Shown: in pieces, positions 9,207 to 18,063 of the stretch
Layout: every line of letters starts with the position of its first letter
How positions within the stretch are numbered: the stretch's first letter is position 1
Source of the DNA: Roseobacter sp. SK209-2-6
GTDB lineage: Bacteria; Pseudomonadota; Alphaproteobacteria; Rhodobacterales; Rhodobacteraceae
DNA length: 64,000 nucleotides
Assembly: GCF_000169455.1 (NCBI RefSeq)
Contig: NZ_AAYC01000005.1
Coordinates: forward strand, 186,001 to 250,000
Reading direction: 5' to 3'
Notes under the pieces: model-generated
The model's input: the letters and a program-made list of their open reading frames with translations, nothing else
The model's database searches: none
Told to the model about the DNA's origin: nothing
Translations under genes and position numbers: made by a program

Positions 9207-10007
9207 ATGACTGACAAGCTTCTATACGAACAACATGGCCACGTTGTGACCCTCACTTTCAATGTGCCAGAAAACCGCAATGTGATGACGGATGCTGACA
9301 TGTGCGCGGCACTGGTCACGGCAATGCGGCGCATCAACGATGACCAATCAGTACGCTGCGCCATCCTGACCGGCGCTGGCAAAGCCTTCTCTGCTGGCGG
9401 CAACTTGAAGCATATGAAAGAGAAGAAATCTATCTTTGGCGGCGATGCAGTGACGGCAAAAGATGGCTACCGAACTGGCATTCAAAGCGTAACCAGGGCC
9501 GTGTGGGACTGCGAGGTGCCAATCATCGCTGCGGTGAACGGACCCGCCTACGGCGCTGGCTGCGACACGACCTGCATGTGCGACATTCGCATCGCCTCCA
9601 CGCGCGCGGTTTTTGCAGAAAACTTCGTCAAGGTCGGAATTATTTCCGGAGATGGCGGCGCCTGGCTGCTGCCGCGCCAGATCGGACTGTCGCGCGCGGC
9701 GGAAATGACTTTTACAGGTGAACCGATCGATGCATCCACGGCACTGGAATGGGGGCTTGTCTCCAAAGTTGTTGAACCTGAAGAACTGCTGGCGGAAGCC
9801 AATAGGCTGGCAGAACGGATTTCTGCCAACCCGCCCCGGCAACTGCGGATGGCAAAGCGTTTGCTGCGGGAAGGGTTGAACACAAAGCTCGACAGCCTGC
9901 TTGAGTTGGCAGCTGCCTACCAAGGGGCCTGCCATCAGACCGCAGATCATACGGAGGCGGTTGATGCTCTGCTGGAAAAACGGGTACCGGTGTTTACCGG
10001 CCGATAG
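9207..10007 (+). CDS. enoyl-CoA hydratase-related protein
   Basis: 266 residues, crotonase fold, starting one base after the synthetase stop. The oxyanion-hole motif AFSAGGNLKHM is present. At the first catalytic Glu position the sequence reads FAENFVKVGIISGDGG, so that Glu is missing, while the second (LSRAAEMTFTG) is kept. This pattern is typical of crotonases acting as isomerases or on unusual substrates rather than simple hydratases. It differs strongly from the first crotonase of the operon, so the two probably catalyse successive steps. Confidence 0.88.
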   Translation: MTDKLLYEQHGHVVTLTFNVPENRNVMTDADMCAALVTAMRRINDDQSVRCAILTGAGKAFSAGGNLKHMKEKKSIFGGDAVTAKDGYRTGIQSVTRAVWDCEVPIIAAVNGPAYGAGCDTTCMCDIRIASTRAVFAENFVKVGIISGDGGAWLLPRQIGLSRAAEMTFTGEPIDASTALEWGLVSKVVEPEELLAEANRLAERISANPPRQLRMAKRLLREGLNTKLDSLLELAAAYQGACHQTADHTEAVDALLEKRVPVFTGR

Positions 10008-10719
10008 CTGGTTCTTTCCAAATCGGGCACTCAACTTGCTTCTGGTGCCAGAAATTTTACTGTGAAAAGGCCTAAAGAAATGAGGCTGGACGCATGTGTG
10101 CCGTTTGGATGCCAAACAATGGCATTTGCGAAGCGCGAACTCAGTAGAAGCCGGACCCACAGGGATGCCTAGGCTGTGTCCGTAGCGAAAGGCTTCTGCA
10201 TCCGCTCCTCTTCTACCCACACGCCATGCGGCGAAAGTGCCGTTTGGTCGAAACGTCGGTACCTGGCCGGAAACGACATCTGTGGATAGCTGAACTTCGT
10301 TCCTGTTCCCGGACACCAGGGCAAAGTACCCCTGTTAAGTTCTGAAGCCCAAAATCGGAAATATTCCGAGTACCCGTCCCGGCATCTTGTATTGTTGGAT
10401 GCCCACCTACGCTTCAGCACACCTCCAGACAGTGACCACTTCGGGCTGTCTGCAGTCATCAGGCTCCCGGATCGCCACACGATCTTGCTGCAGACACGCT
10501 GCCACGGCAAGGCGACTGAGATCCCGAGGTGTACCTTGGGTTTTCTTGCTGAGCGCGCTCGCAGCACCAAAAAATTACAGCAGGCGCATAGTCATTCGCG
10601 CAGCAATGCGGTGGGAAAGCCTGCCATTCAAGCAAGGCTAAGCAGAATGAATTTTTGAAACCACACAGCTTGGGCTGATACGAGGTTTTAACCTTGTTCA
10701 ACTTAGCCGAGGAGGTCGA
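10008..10719. other. 712-base intergenic region without a recognisable gene
   Basis: Between the convergent ends of the CoA operon and the RidA gene. The longest open frame (10169-10570, minus) has no ribosome site, a composition rich in Arg, Ser and Trp and no motif I recognise. Other frames are short and overlapping. It looks like decayed sequence. I see no inverted repeats flanking it and no transposase motif. Confidence 0.5.
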
Positions 10720-11058
10720 TCAGTACGCAGCGGTCACGATTATCTCGACCTTCAGTTCCGGGTGGGCGAGTTTTGCTTCACCGCAGGCGCGGGCGGGAGC
10801 TTGGCCCTCAGGAATCCACGCGTCCCAGACGGCGTTCATTTCCGCGAAATCTGCCATATTGGCTAGCCAGATAACCGCCTGTAGCATCTGGTCCGGCGAC
10901 GATCCGGCCTTTTCCAGAAGAGCGTCAACACGCGATAGACAGTCGCGGGTCTGTTCGGTGACCGTGGCCCCATCCCCGACCTGCCCACATAAATATGCAA
11001 CCCCGTTGTGTTTGACGATTTTGCTCATTCGCGCGCTCGTCTCGATCCGTTCAATCAT
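10720..11058 (-). CDS. RidA family protein (reactive imine deaminase)
   Basis: 112 residues, slightly shorter than typical RidA. The conserved C-terminal Arg ([11 protein letters not shown]) and Glu ([11 protein letters not shown]) that bind and hydrolyse imines are present, as is the LCGQVGDG block. RidA proteins hydrolyse 2-imino acids released by amine-oxidising flavoenzymes. It is the last gene of the seven-gene minus-strand operon, 9 bases after the FAD subunit gene, which fits quenching of the imine product of that dehydrogenase. Confidence 0.88.
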   Translation of the reverse strand: MIERIETSARMSKIVKHNGVAYLCGQVGDGATVTEQTRDCLSRVDALLEKAGSSPDQMLQAVIWLANMADFAEMNAVWDAWIPEGQAPARACGEAKLAHPELKVEIIVTAAY

Positions 11059-11067
11059 AGAGGCCTC

Positions 11068-12462
11068 CTATTCAGTCGCGTCTTGTGTCGTTTCGTTCAT
11101 TGCCGCGAGTTCGCCCAGCGTCACAGGTTTGAGAGGGGCGCGGATGCGATAGTAGCCTGTCTCATCCGGAGATTGTCCGTTGGCATCGGCCAGCAGCGCG
11201 GTCACCGTTAATCCGCAATAGCGGCCCTGACAGGGGCCCATGCCCGCGCGTCCGAAAGCCTTGGTCTGGTTTGGACCGAGGCAACCTATCTTTGCGTAGC
11301 CGCGAATACTTCCTGCGGTGACCTCCTCGCAGCGACAAACCACGGTGCTGTCGGTAGGTTGCAACGCGGCACTATAGGGGGGATAGGCAGCGTCCAAGAA
11401 CGGGCGCACGGCCAGTTCCCGCGCCAGTGCCCGGCGTAGTGGAGCAGCCATGCGATTGCGATCCTGTGTCGACAGGCGTTTGGCATTCTCAGCGATTTTC
11501 AAGACCGTTAGTCGTCCTGTGTGTTCAGCCACTTTTGCACCGCCAATGCCAGCGCCATCGCCTGCGATGAATACCCCCGCGACATCACTTTGACCCCATT
11601 CGTCAAGCTCAGGCACAAATGCGCTTTGGGCCGCATCCCACCCGTGAGAAACACCAAGGGATCGGGCCGCCTGGGCATTGGGAACAACGCCATGATGAAG
11701 AAAGACCGTTTCACAATCGATCCGCTGCCTGCGGCCTTTGTGGGTGAATGTCACGGCCTCGGTCTTGCCATCACCTTCAATGGAAATCTCGGTTGCGCCT
11801 GTATAGCGAGGCACCTTAGCGCGCTTGATTTCGGCCAGCATTTTCAGGCCCTTGGCCATGTAGGGCCAACCCCGAATGGCTCCTCCCAAATGGCGTAGAG
11901 CACGGAAAGTATCGCCTCGCACCTGTGTTTCAATCATTGCCGCTGGCGGTAAGCCCGCGCGCACCATCTGCGCGGCGATCAGATACAGAAGCGGACCGGA
12001 GCCCACCAATACCGCACCTCGGGCCACAACGCCGGATTGTTTCAGCAAAATCTGACCCGCTCCAGCTGTCATCACGCCCGGCAGGGTCCAACCTGGAATA
12101 GGCATGGGGCGTTCTAGCGCACCGGTTGCCAGCAGAATGCGATCTGCCAGAATCTGCGCTCCACGTCCCTCACAGGTGTAGGAAATGCGAAACTCATCTT
12201 CGATGGCCCAGACAACAGCACCGGCGATGTGATCGACCGCGCTCTGCCTTAGCGCCTTGGTCAGCCGCGTTCCATCGGTGTAGTCCTTACCAAGAATTTC
12301 TCCACGCTGCGGGGCCGCCTTGTCGACGTCGCGGTAGATCTGCCCCCCGGCTCGAATTTGTTCGTCCAAAACCGCAGTGCTCAACCCCAAATCGGACGCC
12401 TGCGCTGCGGCTGCCATGCCCGCCGGACCTGCGCCAATGATGGCGACGTCATACTTGTCCAT
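11068..12462 (-). CDS. FAD/[2Fe-2S] oxidoreductase, HcnB/LhpE/OoxA-like subunit
   Basis: 464 residues. An N-terminal FAD dinucleotide fold (DVAIIGAGPAGMAAA) and an NAD-type fold (GAVLVGSGPLLYLIAAQ) are followed by a C-terminal BFD-like iron-sulfur domain with Cys in VVCRCEEV and GPCQGRYC. This architecture is found in HcnB, opine oxidase A and the D-hydroxyproline dehydrogenase complex. Its start overlaps the stop of the ferredoxin-like subunit (TAATG). Together with the next two genes it should form a membrane-associated or cytosolic amine/imino-acid dehydrogenase. Confidence 0.88.
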   Translation of the reverse strand: MDKYDVAIIGAGPAGMAAAAQASDLGLSTAVLDEQIRAGGQIYRDVDKAAPQRGEILGKDYTDGTRLTKALRQSAVDHIAGAVVWAIEDEFRISYTCEGRGAQILADRILLATGALERPMPIPGWTLPGVMTAGAGQILLKQSGVVARGAVLVGSGPLLYLIAAQMVRAGLPPAAMIETQVRGDTFRALRHLGGAIRGWPYMAKGLKMLAEIKRAKVPRYTGATEISIEGDGKTEAVTFTHKGRRQRIDCETVFLHHGVVPNAQAARSLGVSHGWDAAQSAFVPELDEWGQSDVAGVFIAGDGAGIGGAKVAEHTGRLTVLKIAENAKRLSTQDRNRMAAPLRRALARELAVRPFLDAAYPPYSAALQPTDSTVVCRCEEVTAGSIRGYAKIGCLGPNQTKAFGRAGMGPCQGRYCGLTVTALLADANGQSPDETGYYRIRAPLKPVTLGELAAMNETTQDATE

Positions 12463-12758
12463 TATGCACCCCCCTGTTCGCTTGGGCGCGAAATAACCAA
12501 GCCTTCGCTCACTTCGAGCATGCAGGCTTGACGGGTCACGCCGTCAAGCTCGATCAAACAATCAAAACAGGCCCCCATCATGCAGAACGGCGCGCGGGGA
12601 GCGCCTGAAACGGGATTATGGCGAAACACTTCAACACCAGCAGCCAACAAGGCTGCAGCAAGGTTTGATCCTTCTGGCAAGCTGAGCGTTTTACCCTCCC
12701 ATGTCACGTCTACGCGGGGGCCGCTTTCAATCTCAAGAAATGGCGAAGCGGTCTTCAT
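12462..12758 (-). CDS. (2Fe-2S)-binding subunit, HcnA/LhpF-like
   Basis: 98 residues from the ATG at 12758; a longer frame to 12833 lies inside the preceding gene. A ferredoxin-like fold is shown by the cysteine spacing in PFCMMGACFDCLIELDG and a last Cys in TRQACML. Such a small subunit transfers electrons between the two flavin subunits in HcnABC-type dehydrogenases. It overlaps the DAO subunit gene by 26 bases and the next gene by one base. Confidence 0.88.
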   Translation of the reverse strand: MKTASPFLEIESGPRVDVTWEGKTLSLPEGSNLAAALLAAGVEVFRHNPVSGAPRAPFCMMGACFDCLIELDGVTRQACMLEVSEGLVISRPSEQGGA

Positions 12759-13833
12759 TGAACACCTCCAGATCTGGCGCTGCATGGGTTCCTTCCAGCC
12801 AGTCAGGCAGGAGCCGCGCGTGGGCGGCGGCAAGGGTTATACCGCTGTGGCAGGTCACAAGGAATGCGCCAGGCATCACAGTGCTCTCCTGATATATCGG
12901 CAACCCGTCGGGCGAAAGAATGCGCAAGGCGCCCCAGCTGCGCACCAATTGCGCTCGGGCTAGCGCTGGGTATGCAGCGATCGCCTCGGCCGCCAGTCCA
13001 GACAGACCGGGCTGGGTCACCCGATCATCAAGCCCAACTTCTTCGTTGGTGGCCCCTATCTGGATGCCACCTTCATCGACTTGCCTTGCAATCAATGACG
13101 GACGGTTGATGAGCTTGGGGAGCTTCTCGGTGATCAGCACCTGACCGCGTTGAGGCCGGATGGGGGCTTTGAATCCCATCTTTGGACCAAGCCCTGCAGC
13201 TCCAAGACCGGCGGCCAGTACGACTTTACCTGCACTTATAGTCGAACCATCTACGCAGGAGATTTGGAAACCATCCGGCTGTCTCACATCTGTGACGGTC
13301 TTGCCGTTAAGAACCTTTCCACCCATGCGGCGCACATCAGCGGCCAGGGCCAAAAGTAATTTCAGAGGGTTCGCGTGACCATCTTGATAGTGCAAAATCG
13401 CGCCGACGACTTTCGGGCCGATATGCGGCTCCTCTTTGTGCAACGCATTATGCCCAAGAACTTCGTAGGGGTAATCCCCGCCGAGCTTAGCTTTTAGCTC
13501 TTCATATTTCTCAACAGTTGCTTCCAAGGTCTCTTCGGAGAAATGGAGGTCGTAGCCTCCCTTTTGTTCCAACGGTACGTTTTGACCGGTGTTCTCACCC
13601 AATTCGTTTGCGAATTCAGCCCAGATTTTTGCCGATTGCTGGGACCATTGGGCGTAGCGTGGTTGGTTCATCCCCTTGGATTGCACCCAGACCAGTCCGA
13701 AATTTCCGCGACTGGCACGGAAAGATCCGTCATCACCATCTAGAACAGTCACCGTTCGCCCACGTTGGAGCAAGCCCCAGGCAACCGAGAGGCCAACGAT
13801 ACCGCCTCCGATGATGGCATAATCGGTTTGCAT
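12733..13833 (-). CDS. FAD-dependent amino-acid dehydrogenase subunit, HcnC/LhpB-like (DAO family)
   Basis: 366 residues of the D-amino-acid oxidase/glycine oxidase family. FAD-binding GGGIVGLSVAWGLLQRG lies at the N-terminus and the family C-terminal block GAFLVTCHSGITLAAAHARLL binds the isoalloxazine region. It is the likely catalytic subunit, oxidising a secondary or D-amino acid to an imine. It follows the TRAP binding-protein gene, suggesting that the imported compound is its substrate. Hydroxyproline, proline-like and opine substrates are all possible; no LhpA racemase or LhpC deaminase gene is nearby. Confidence 0.87.
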   Translation of the reverse strand: MQTDYAIIGGGIVGLSVAWGLLQRGRTVTVLDGDDGSFRASRGNFGLVWVQSKGMNQPRYAQWSQQSAKIWAEFANELGENTGQNVPLEQKGGYDLHFSEETLEATVEKYEELKAKLGGDYPYEVLGHNALHKEEPHIGPKVVGAILHYQDGHANPLKLLLALAADVRRMGGKVLNGKTVTDVRQPDGFQISCVDGSTISAGKVVLAAGLGAAGLGPKMGFKAPIRPQRGQVLITEKLPKLINRPSLIARQVDEGGIQIGATNEEVGLDDRVTQPGLSGLAAEAIAAYPALARAQLVRSWGALRILSPDGLPIYQESTVMPGAFLVTCHSGITLAAAHARLLPDWLEGTHAAPDLEVFNEDRFAIS

Positions 13834-13895
13834 ATGATCCGTTCCGATGTTGGAGAATGTGTCAGGGCAGCGGCTGCCGCCCTGACTGGAAAGGC

Positions 13896-14894
13896 TTAGT
13901 TGCCTGCAGCAGCAACTTTATCGAGGATCGCCTGCCCCCATTCGACACCGACGTCTTTTAGAACGGCGGGCCAAACTTCGGCCCGGGCCTTTGCAGCCAT
14001 CGCCGCGAGGTCATCTTCGCTCAATTTGGCAACGGTGGCACCAAGCTCGTCAACAAGTCGCTGCTCGTTTTTACCCTGATCCGTTTCAGCAACTTCCCAA
14101 CGCGTGGCTTCGAACGCAGCGGCTTGTTCTTTCAAGGCAGCTTGATCTTCTTCAGACAACTCAGCAAGGCTGCCGTTCGAGATAATCATGTACCAGACTT
14201 CGAAGTGCGTGTTGGCTGGGATATAGGTCTTTGTCACGTCACGGAACGAGGCATAGTAACCTTCGGCACCGGAACCGATCACACCATCAACCACACCAGT
14301 CTGAACGGCGGTGAACGCTTCGGAGAACGGGATTGGAGCAGGGATATACCCAAGTGCCTCGCCGGTGAGCTGGAAGCTTTTGATGCCCGGGACGCGCACT
14401 TTGATGCCGTTAGGTCCAACCGAACCAGGGTTGGCGTTTTCAACATTCAAAGAAATGCCGCCGAAATAGACAGGATATGCGGCTAGCATTGTGATGTCTT
14501 GCTCAGCGTAAAGCCCAGCCACGGTATCGCGCACTACTCCTCCGGGGCCATAGACAGCACGGGCCTGATCCCAGTTGCCTGCAAGGTAAGGGAAGGAGCT
14601 GATCTGCATTCTACGATCCGCCGCCGCAGCTGCGGGCTGGGTTGCCATATCGATTGCACCCACACTTATGCGTTCCTGGACGCTCGTGTAGTCTCCAAGA
14701 GCAGACGCGGGAAAAATGTTGATTTTCACATCCCCGCCAGTGGCCTCATCAACGGCTGCCGAAAAGGCACGTAGCTCGACGTCAATCGTGGCATCTTGCG
14801 GGCGCACGTGGCTCATCTTCAGATCGGCTGCGGCGCCATAGCTACCAAATGTCATGAGCGCTGCGGTCGCTGTAGTAAGGAATGCATGTTTCAT
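13896..14894 (-). CDS. TRAP transporter substrate-binding protein (DctP)
   Basis: 332 residues from the ATG at 14894, which has a strong AAGGAGG ribosome site; the longer frame to 15029 is rejected. A signal peptide (TATAALMTFGSYGAAA) precedes the DctP fold. The substrate-binding Arg lies in GIKVRVPGIKSF, and FTAVQTGVVDGVIG is the family motif. It is only distantly similar to the DctP at 3908-4921. It is placed between the DctM gene and the dehydrogenase genes of the same operon. Confidence 0.92.
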   Translation of the reverse strand: MKHAFLTTATAALMTFGSYGAAADLKMSHVRPQDATIDVELRAFSAAVDEATGGDVKINIFPASALGDYTSVQERISVGAIDMATQPAAAAADRRMQISSFPYLAGNWDQARAVYGPGGVVRDTVAGLYAEQDITMLAAYPVYFGGISLNVENANPGSVGPNGIKVRVPGIKSFQLTGEALGYIPAPIPFSEAFTAVQTGVVDGVIGSGAEGYYASFRDVTKTYIPANTHFEVWYMIISNGSLAELSEEDQAALKEQAAAFEATRWEVAETDQGKNEQRLVDELGATVAKLSEDDLAAMAAKARAEVWPAVLKDVGVEWGQAILDKVAAAGN

Positions 14895-14937
14895 ATTGGT
14901 TCCTCCTTGTTGGGGTGCATTTTGGTTCGAGATAGGT

Positions 14938-16248
14938 TTAGGGGGCCACGTCATATCCAAAGAAACGTGGCAAGAAGAGTGACAGGTCCGGCCAGAGCGA
15001 GGTGAGAAAAACCACGGGCACATAGCCAAACAAGATCAGTTTCATAGCGGGCGGAATGACTTTGGTGACCTTCACGTTGCCAATTCGGGCACCCAGATAA
15101 AGGATTGAAGCATAGGGTGGGGTCACGCCGCCCATCGCTGTGTTGACGCCCATGATCGCGGCAAACTGCACCGGGCTAACTCCGATCGCATTCATCAGGG
15201 GCAAGAGCAGCGGGGCAATCAGGATGATTGCTGTCACGTCGTTGACAACCATGCCGACCAGAAACAGCATGATGTTGATAAGGATCAGTAGCACGACCTT
15301 GTTCTCTGTGATCGAGAAGATACCCTGCACAAGTTGTTGCGGGATGCTTTCAAAAACGAACATCTGGCTAAGGATCATCGAGAACAAGATCATCATCATG
15401 ATCGCGCCCACGGCGGTCGCCGCTTCTTTGCCAGCCGATAGGAAGTTCTTCCACTTCAGGCCTTTGTAGATCAGAAAGCCAACTGGGACGGCATAGATAA
15501 CGGCGACAGCAGCGGCTTCGGTTGGGGTCATGATACCGCCATAGATGCCACCAAGAATAATCACGGGCATCAACAATGCAGGGAAAGCATGGAAGCCGCG
15601 ACGGGCAACTTCGCCAGAGAGCTCCGAGAAGGAAGGTTTGTCATCCAATACGAGGTCAAATTTGCGCGACATGATGATATTGATTACCGAAAACGATGTC
15701 ATGATCAGCAAACCAGGTCCGAGCGTGGCAAGGAAGCAGGCGAGGATGGATGTGTCCGTGACCCAACCATAGACGATCATGGTGACCGAAGGTGGGATCA
15801 GAAGGCCAAGGATGGATGAGTTCGCAATCAGCGCAGTGGCATATTCCCGTGGATAGCCACGTTTCTCCATCTCAGGGATCAAAAGCGGACCAATGGCTGC
15901 AATACCCGTCAAGCCAGAGCCCGAGATCGCGCCGATCACGGCGCAAGATACCGCCGCCACTACTCCTAAACCGCCCCGTACATGGCCTATGAAAGCATTC
16001 ACAAAACGCAGAAGCGAAGCTGCAATCCCGCTCTCTGACATAACAGTCCCAGCAAGGACAAAAAGGGGGATGGCCAGTAGAACTGGGTTGCCCAACTGCT
16101 GTGCCCCCCACAACATCATCCCTTTCATGGTCACGTCACCCATGAAATACATGACCATCAATGCGGACCCAAAACAGTAGGGCAGCGGAACGCCTAATGT
16201 GAGCGTGATAACCAACAGAGCAATGGCAAGAAGTGCAATCTCAATCAT
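14938..16248 (-). CDS. TRAP transporter large permease (DctM)
   Basis: 436 residues of very hydrophobic sequence with DctM motifs GGIYGGIMTPTEAAAVAVIYA and GVNTAMGGVTPPYASILYLG. The ATG at 16248 is used because it overlaps the DctQ stop as ATGA; the frame further upstream is the shadow of dctQ. It forms the sodium-coupled translocation channel with DctQ. The order dctQ-dctM-dctP differs from the first TRAP locus (dctP-dctQ-dctM). Confidence 0.93.
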   Translation of the reverse strand: MIEIALLAIALLVITLTLGVPLPYCFGSALMVMYFMGDVTMKGMMLWGAQQLGNPVLLAIPLFVLAGTVMSESGIAASLLRFVNAFIGHVRGGLGVVAAVSCAVIGAISGSGLTGIAAIGPLLIPEMEKRGYPREYATALIANSSILGLLIPPSVTMIVYGWVTDTSILACFLATLGPGLLIMTSFSVINIIMSRKFDLVLDDKPSFSELSGEVARRGFHAFPALLMPVIILGGIYGGIMTPTEAAAVAVIYAVPVGFLIYKGLKWKNFLSAGKEAATAVGAIMMMILFSMILSQMFVFESIPQQLVQGIFSITENKVVLLILINIMLFLVGMVVNDVTAIILIAPLLLPLMNAIGVSPVQFAAIMGVNTAMGGVTPPYASILYLGARIGNVKVTKVIPPAMKLILFGYVPVVFLTSLWPDLSLFLPRFFGYDVAP

Positions 16249-16715
16249 GAGAACTCTCCGGTTTTCAAGCTGCGGATATGGCGCACCAAATGCGATGCTG
16301 TGTAGATCATCATCAGCGTCAGGCCGACGACCAGCGCCACATCGGAATAGAAAGTCGGGATGTACAGGGTCGGGCTTTCGCGCCAGACACGCCATGCGTA
16401 CTGTGTATAATCCCAGGCCCAGGACAACAGCCATAGGCCGACGATCAGGCTGATCATCTCTCCTATGATTGCCAGAATTGTGTGACCGCGATCCGTTTTA
16501 ATAAAGATCTCAAGAACATTGGCACGGATATGGGTGTTCTCTCGAGAAGCGTTGACGGATCCAAGTATGTAGAGCCACACAGTTGGATAGGCCATCGTCT
16601 CTTCCAGCCCCATAACCGGGACCTGCAGAACGTAGCGTGTGATAACCTGAACGAACTGTCCTAATGCCACCGAAATGATCAGTGCCGTCAGAAGGTATTT
16701 AGCAAATCTATCCAT
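16245..16715 (-). CDS. TRAP transporter small permease (DctQ)
   Basis: 156 residues, four hydrophobic segments, with the Glu-containing second helix typical of DctQ (MGLEETMAYPTVWLYILGSV) followed by ENTHIRANVL. First gene of the seven-gene minus-strand operon; its stop overlaps the DctM start. A divergent LysR gene begins at 16822, so the shared 106-base region should carry both promoters. Confidence 0.9.
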   Translation of the reverse strand: MDRFAKYLLTALIISVALGQFVQVITRYVLQVPVMGLEETMAYPTVWLYILGSVNASRENTHIRANVLEIFIKTDRGHTILAIIGEMISLIVGLWLLSWAWDYTQYAWRVWRESPTLYIPTFYSDVALVVGLTLMMIYTASHLVRHIRSLKTGEFS

Positions 16716-16821
16716 CTGTCCCCCGACCCACAGGTTTCAGAATGTGGGCTATCGCACCATCACACTGGACATTTGGCATCAAATCAATTTCATAATATCT
16801 TTAACTCCATCAATTGAATTT

Positions 16822-17757
16822 ATGGCTATGCATCTATCCTTTCGACAACTTTCGACCTTTCGAGAAGTAATGCGGTCTGGCTCCATTAGTCGGGCTGCCC
16901 GGTCAGTTGGTCGCACGCAGCCGGCCGTCTCAACAATGGTTCAAACCCTTGAAGATCAGTTAGGTTTTGCCCTGTTCATAAGATCGCACGGCAAACTGAC
17001 GCCCACGCCCGAAGCCTATTTCTTTCTGGAAGAATGCGAGGATATTCTGGGCCGCGTGGAACGTACGGAACGCACGCTGGAGCGGATCAGCTCACTGCAA
17101 TCCGGCAAGCTCAAGATCGCTTGCCACCCTGCAGCGTCGAGTGCTTTCTTACCACGTCTCCTAACCAGGTATCTTAAGGACCGAAGCGATCTTGATGTAT
17201 CATTCATCATGAGGTCCTCAGACGTGATCGAAGACCTGATCGCATCGCAACAATACGACCTTGGGTTTGCCGAGACTCCGCAGCCACGCGCTTCGATCCG
17301 GCAAACGGATTACGACCTTGAATGCGTTTGCGTGTTGCCAAAAGACGATCCATTGGCGAGTGCGGAGGTCGTCACGCCCGATGACCTGGATGGCCGCCCT
17401 ATGGCCGTTCTTTTCGATGAGCATGGAACGGCGGTTCAAACAGAGGCCGCCTTCCGCTCAGCCGGATGTCATTTCAATAAGCGGATTGAACTTCGCACCT
17501 GCCTTCCGGGATTGCAGTTTGTGGCGGCGGGCCTTTGTGTGATGGTTTGCGACATGATCACGGCCTATAGTCATCTGACACAGGACCCAGAAAAAGCACG
17601 GTTGTCGATCAGACGTTTTCGTCCGCAAATATCGAACAGCGTTTCAATCCTGACGCCGGGCTACGCCACACAATCCATGGCAGGCCAAGACTTCATAGGC
17701 GAGCTTCACACCGCAGTAGAGCAGATGCAGATCGAGATCCGCGACAAGTTGAAGTAA
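16822..17757 (+). CDS. LysR family transcriptional regulator
   Basis: 311 residues from the ATG at 16822 (a second ATG is at 16828). The winged helix is at the N-terminus (LSFRQLSTFREVMRSGSISRAARSVGRTQPAVSTMVQTLE) and a periplasmic-binding-like ligand domain covers about residues 90-300. It is divergent from the TRAP/dehydrogenase operon, the standard arrangement for a LysR activator of the neighbouring genes. The in-frame extension to 16675 overlaps dctQ and is not supported. Confidence 0.9.
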   Translation: MAMHLSFRQLSTFREVMRSGSISRAARSVGRTQPAVSTMVQTLEDQLGFALFIRSHGKLTPTPEAYFFLEECEDILGRVERTERTLERISSLQSGKLKIACHPAASSAFLPRLLTRYLKDRSDLDVSFIMRSSDVIEDLIASQQYDLGFAETPQPRASIRQTDYDLECVCVLPKDDPLASAEVVTPDDLDGRPMAVLFDEHGTAVQTEAAFRSAGCHFNKRIELRTCLPGLQFVAAGLCVMVCDMITAYSHLTQDPEKARLSIRRFRPQISNSVSILTPGYATQSMAGQDFIGELHTAVEQMQIEIRDKLK

Positions 17758-18063
17758 CCGCAACTGAACTACGCAGTTATGCAACTCGCAACGCTGACTG
17801 AAGTGAAGACGTCGTGGCAAAGTTCAATGTCGGCATTGGCGAGATAAACGCCTTCCCAGGCAGGCATGCTGCAAGCGCTTAGCGATGCTGCATCAGCGAG
17901 GTGGGCAAAATGATCGGCTGGTTAGTCCCGCGCCTGCACCGTTTGACCCTGTTTTGAGACCTTCGCTGCAGGAGTGGCAATGTCCGGTTTGAGGTTTATT
18001 GCAACATGTCTATTCGCACCGGCAACCTTGACTTACGCATGATTGCAATGCCCTTTATCGAGG
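17758..18063. other. intergenic region, nothing recognised
   Basis: About 300 bases between the LysR gene and a small hypothetical gene. I see no gene, no strong hairpin and no clear operator. Short words such as CAATGTCGGC recur here (near 17825) and near 22660, suggesting that both gaps hold decayed copies of the same dispersed sequence. This is weak. Confidence 0.35.

Noticed and set aside
10169-10570. 133-codon minus-strand frame in the long intergenic gap
   Set aside because: No ribosome site, no motif and a composition rich in Arg, Ser and Trp; listed only as part of the unexplained gap.
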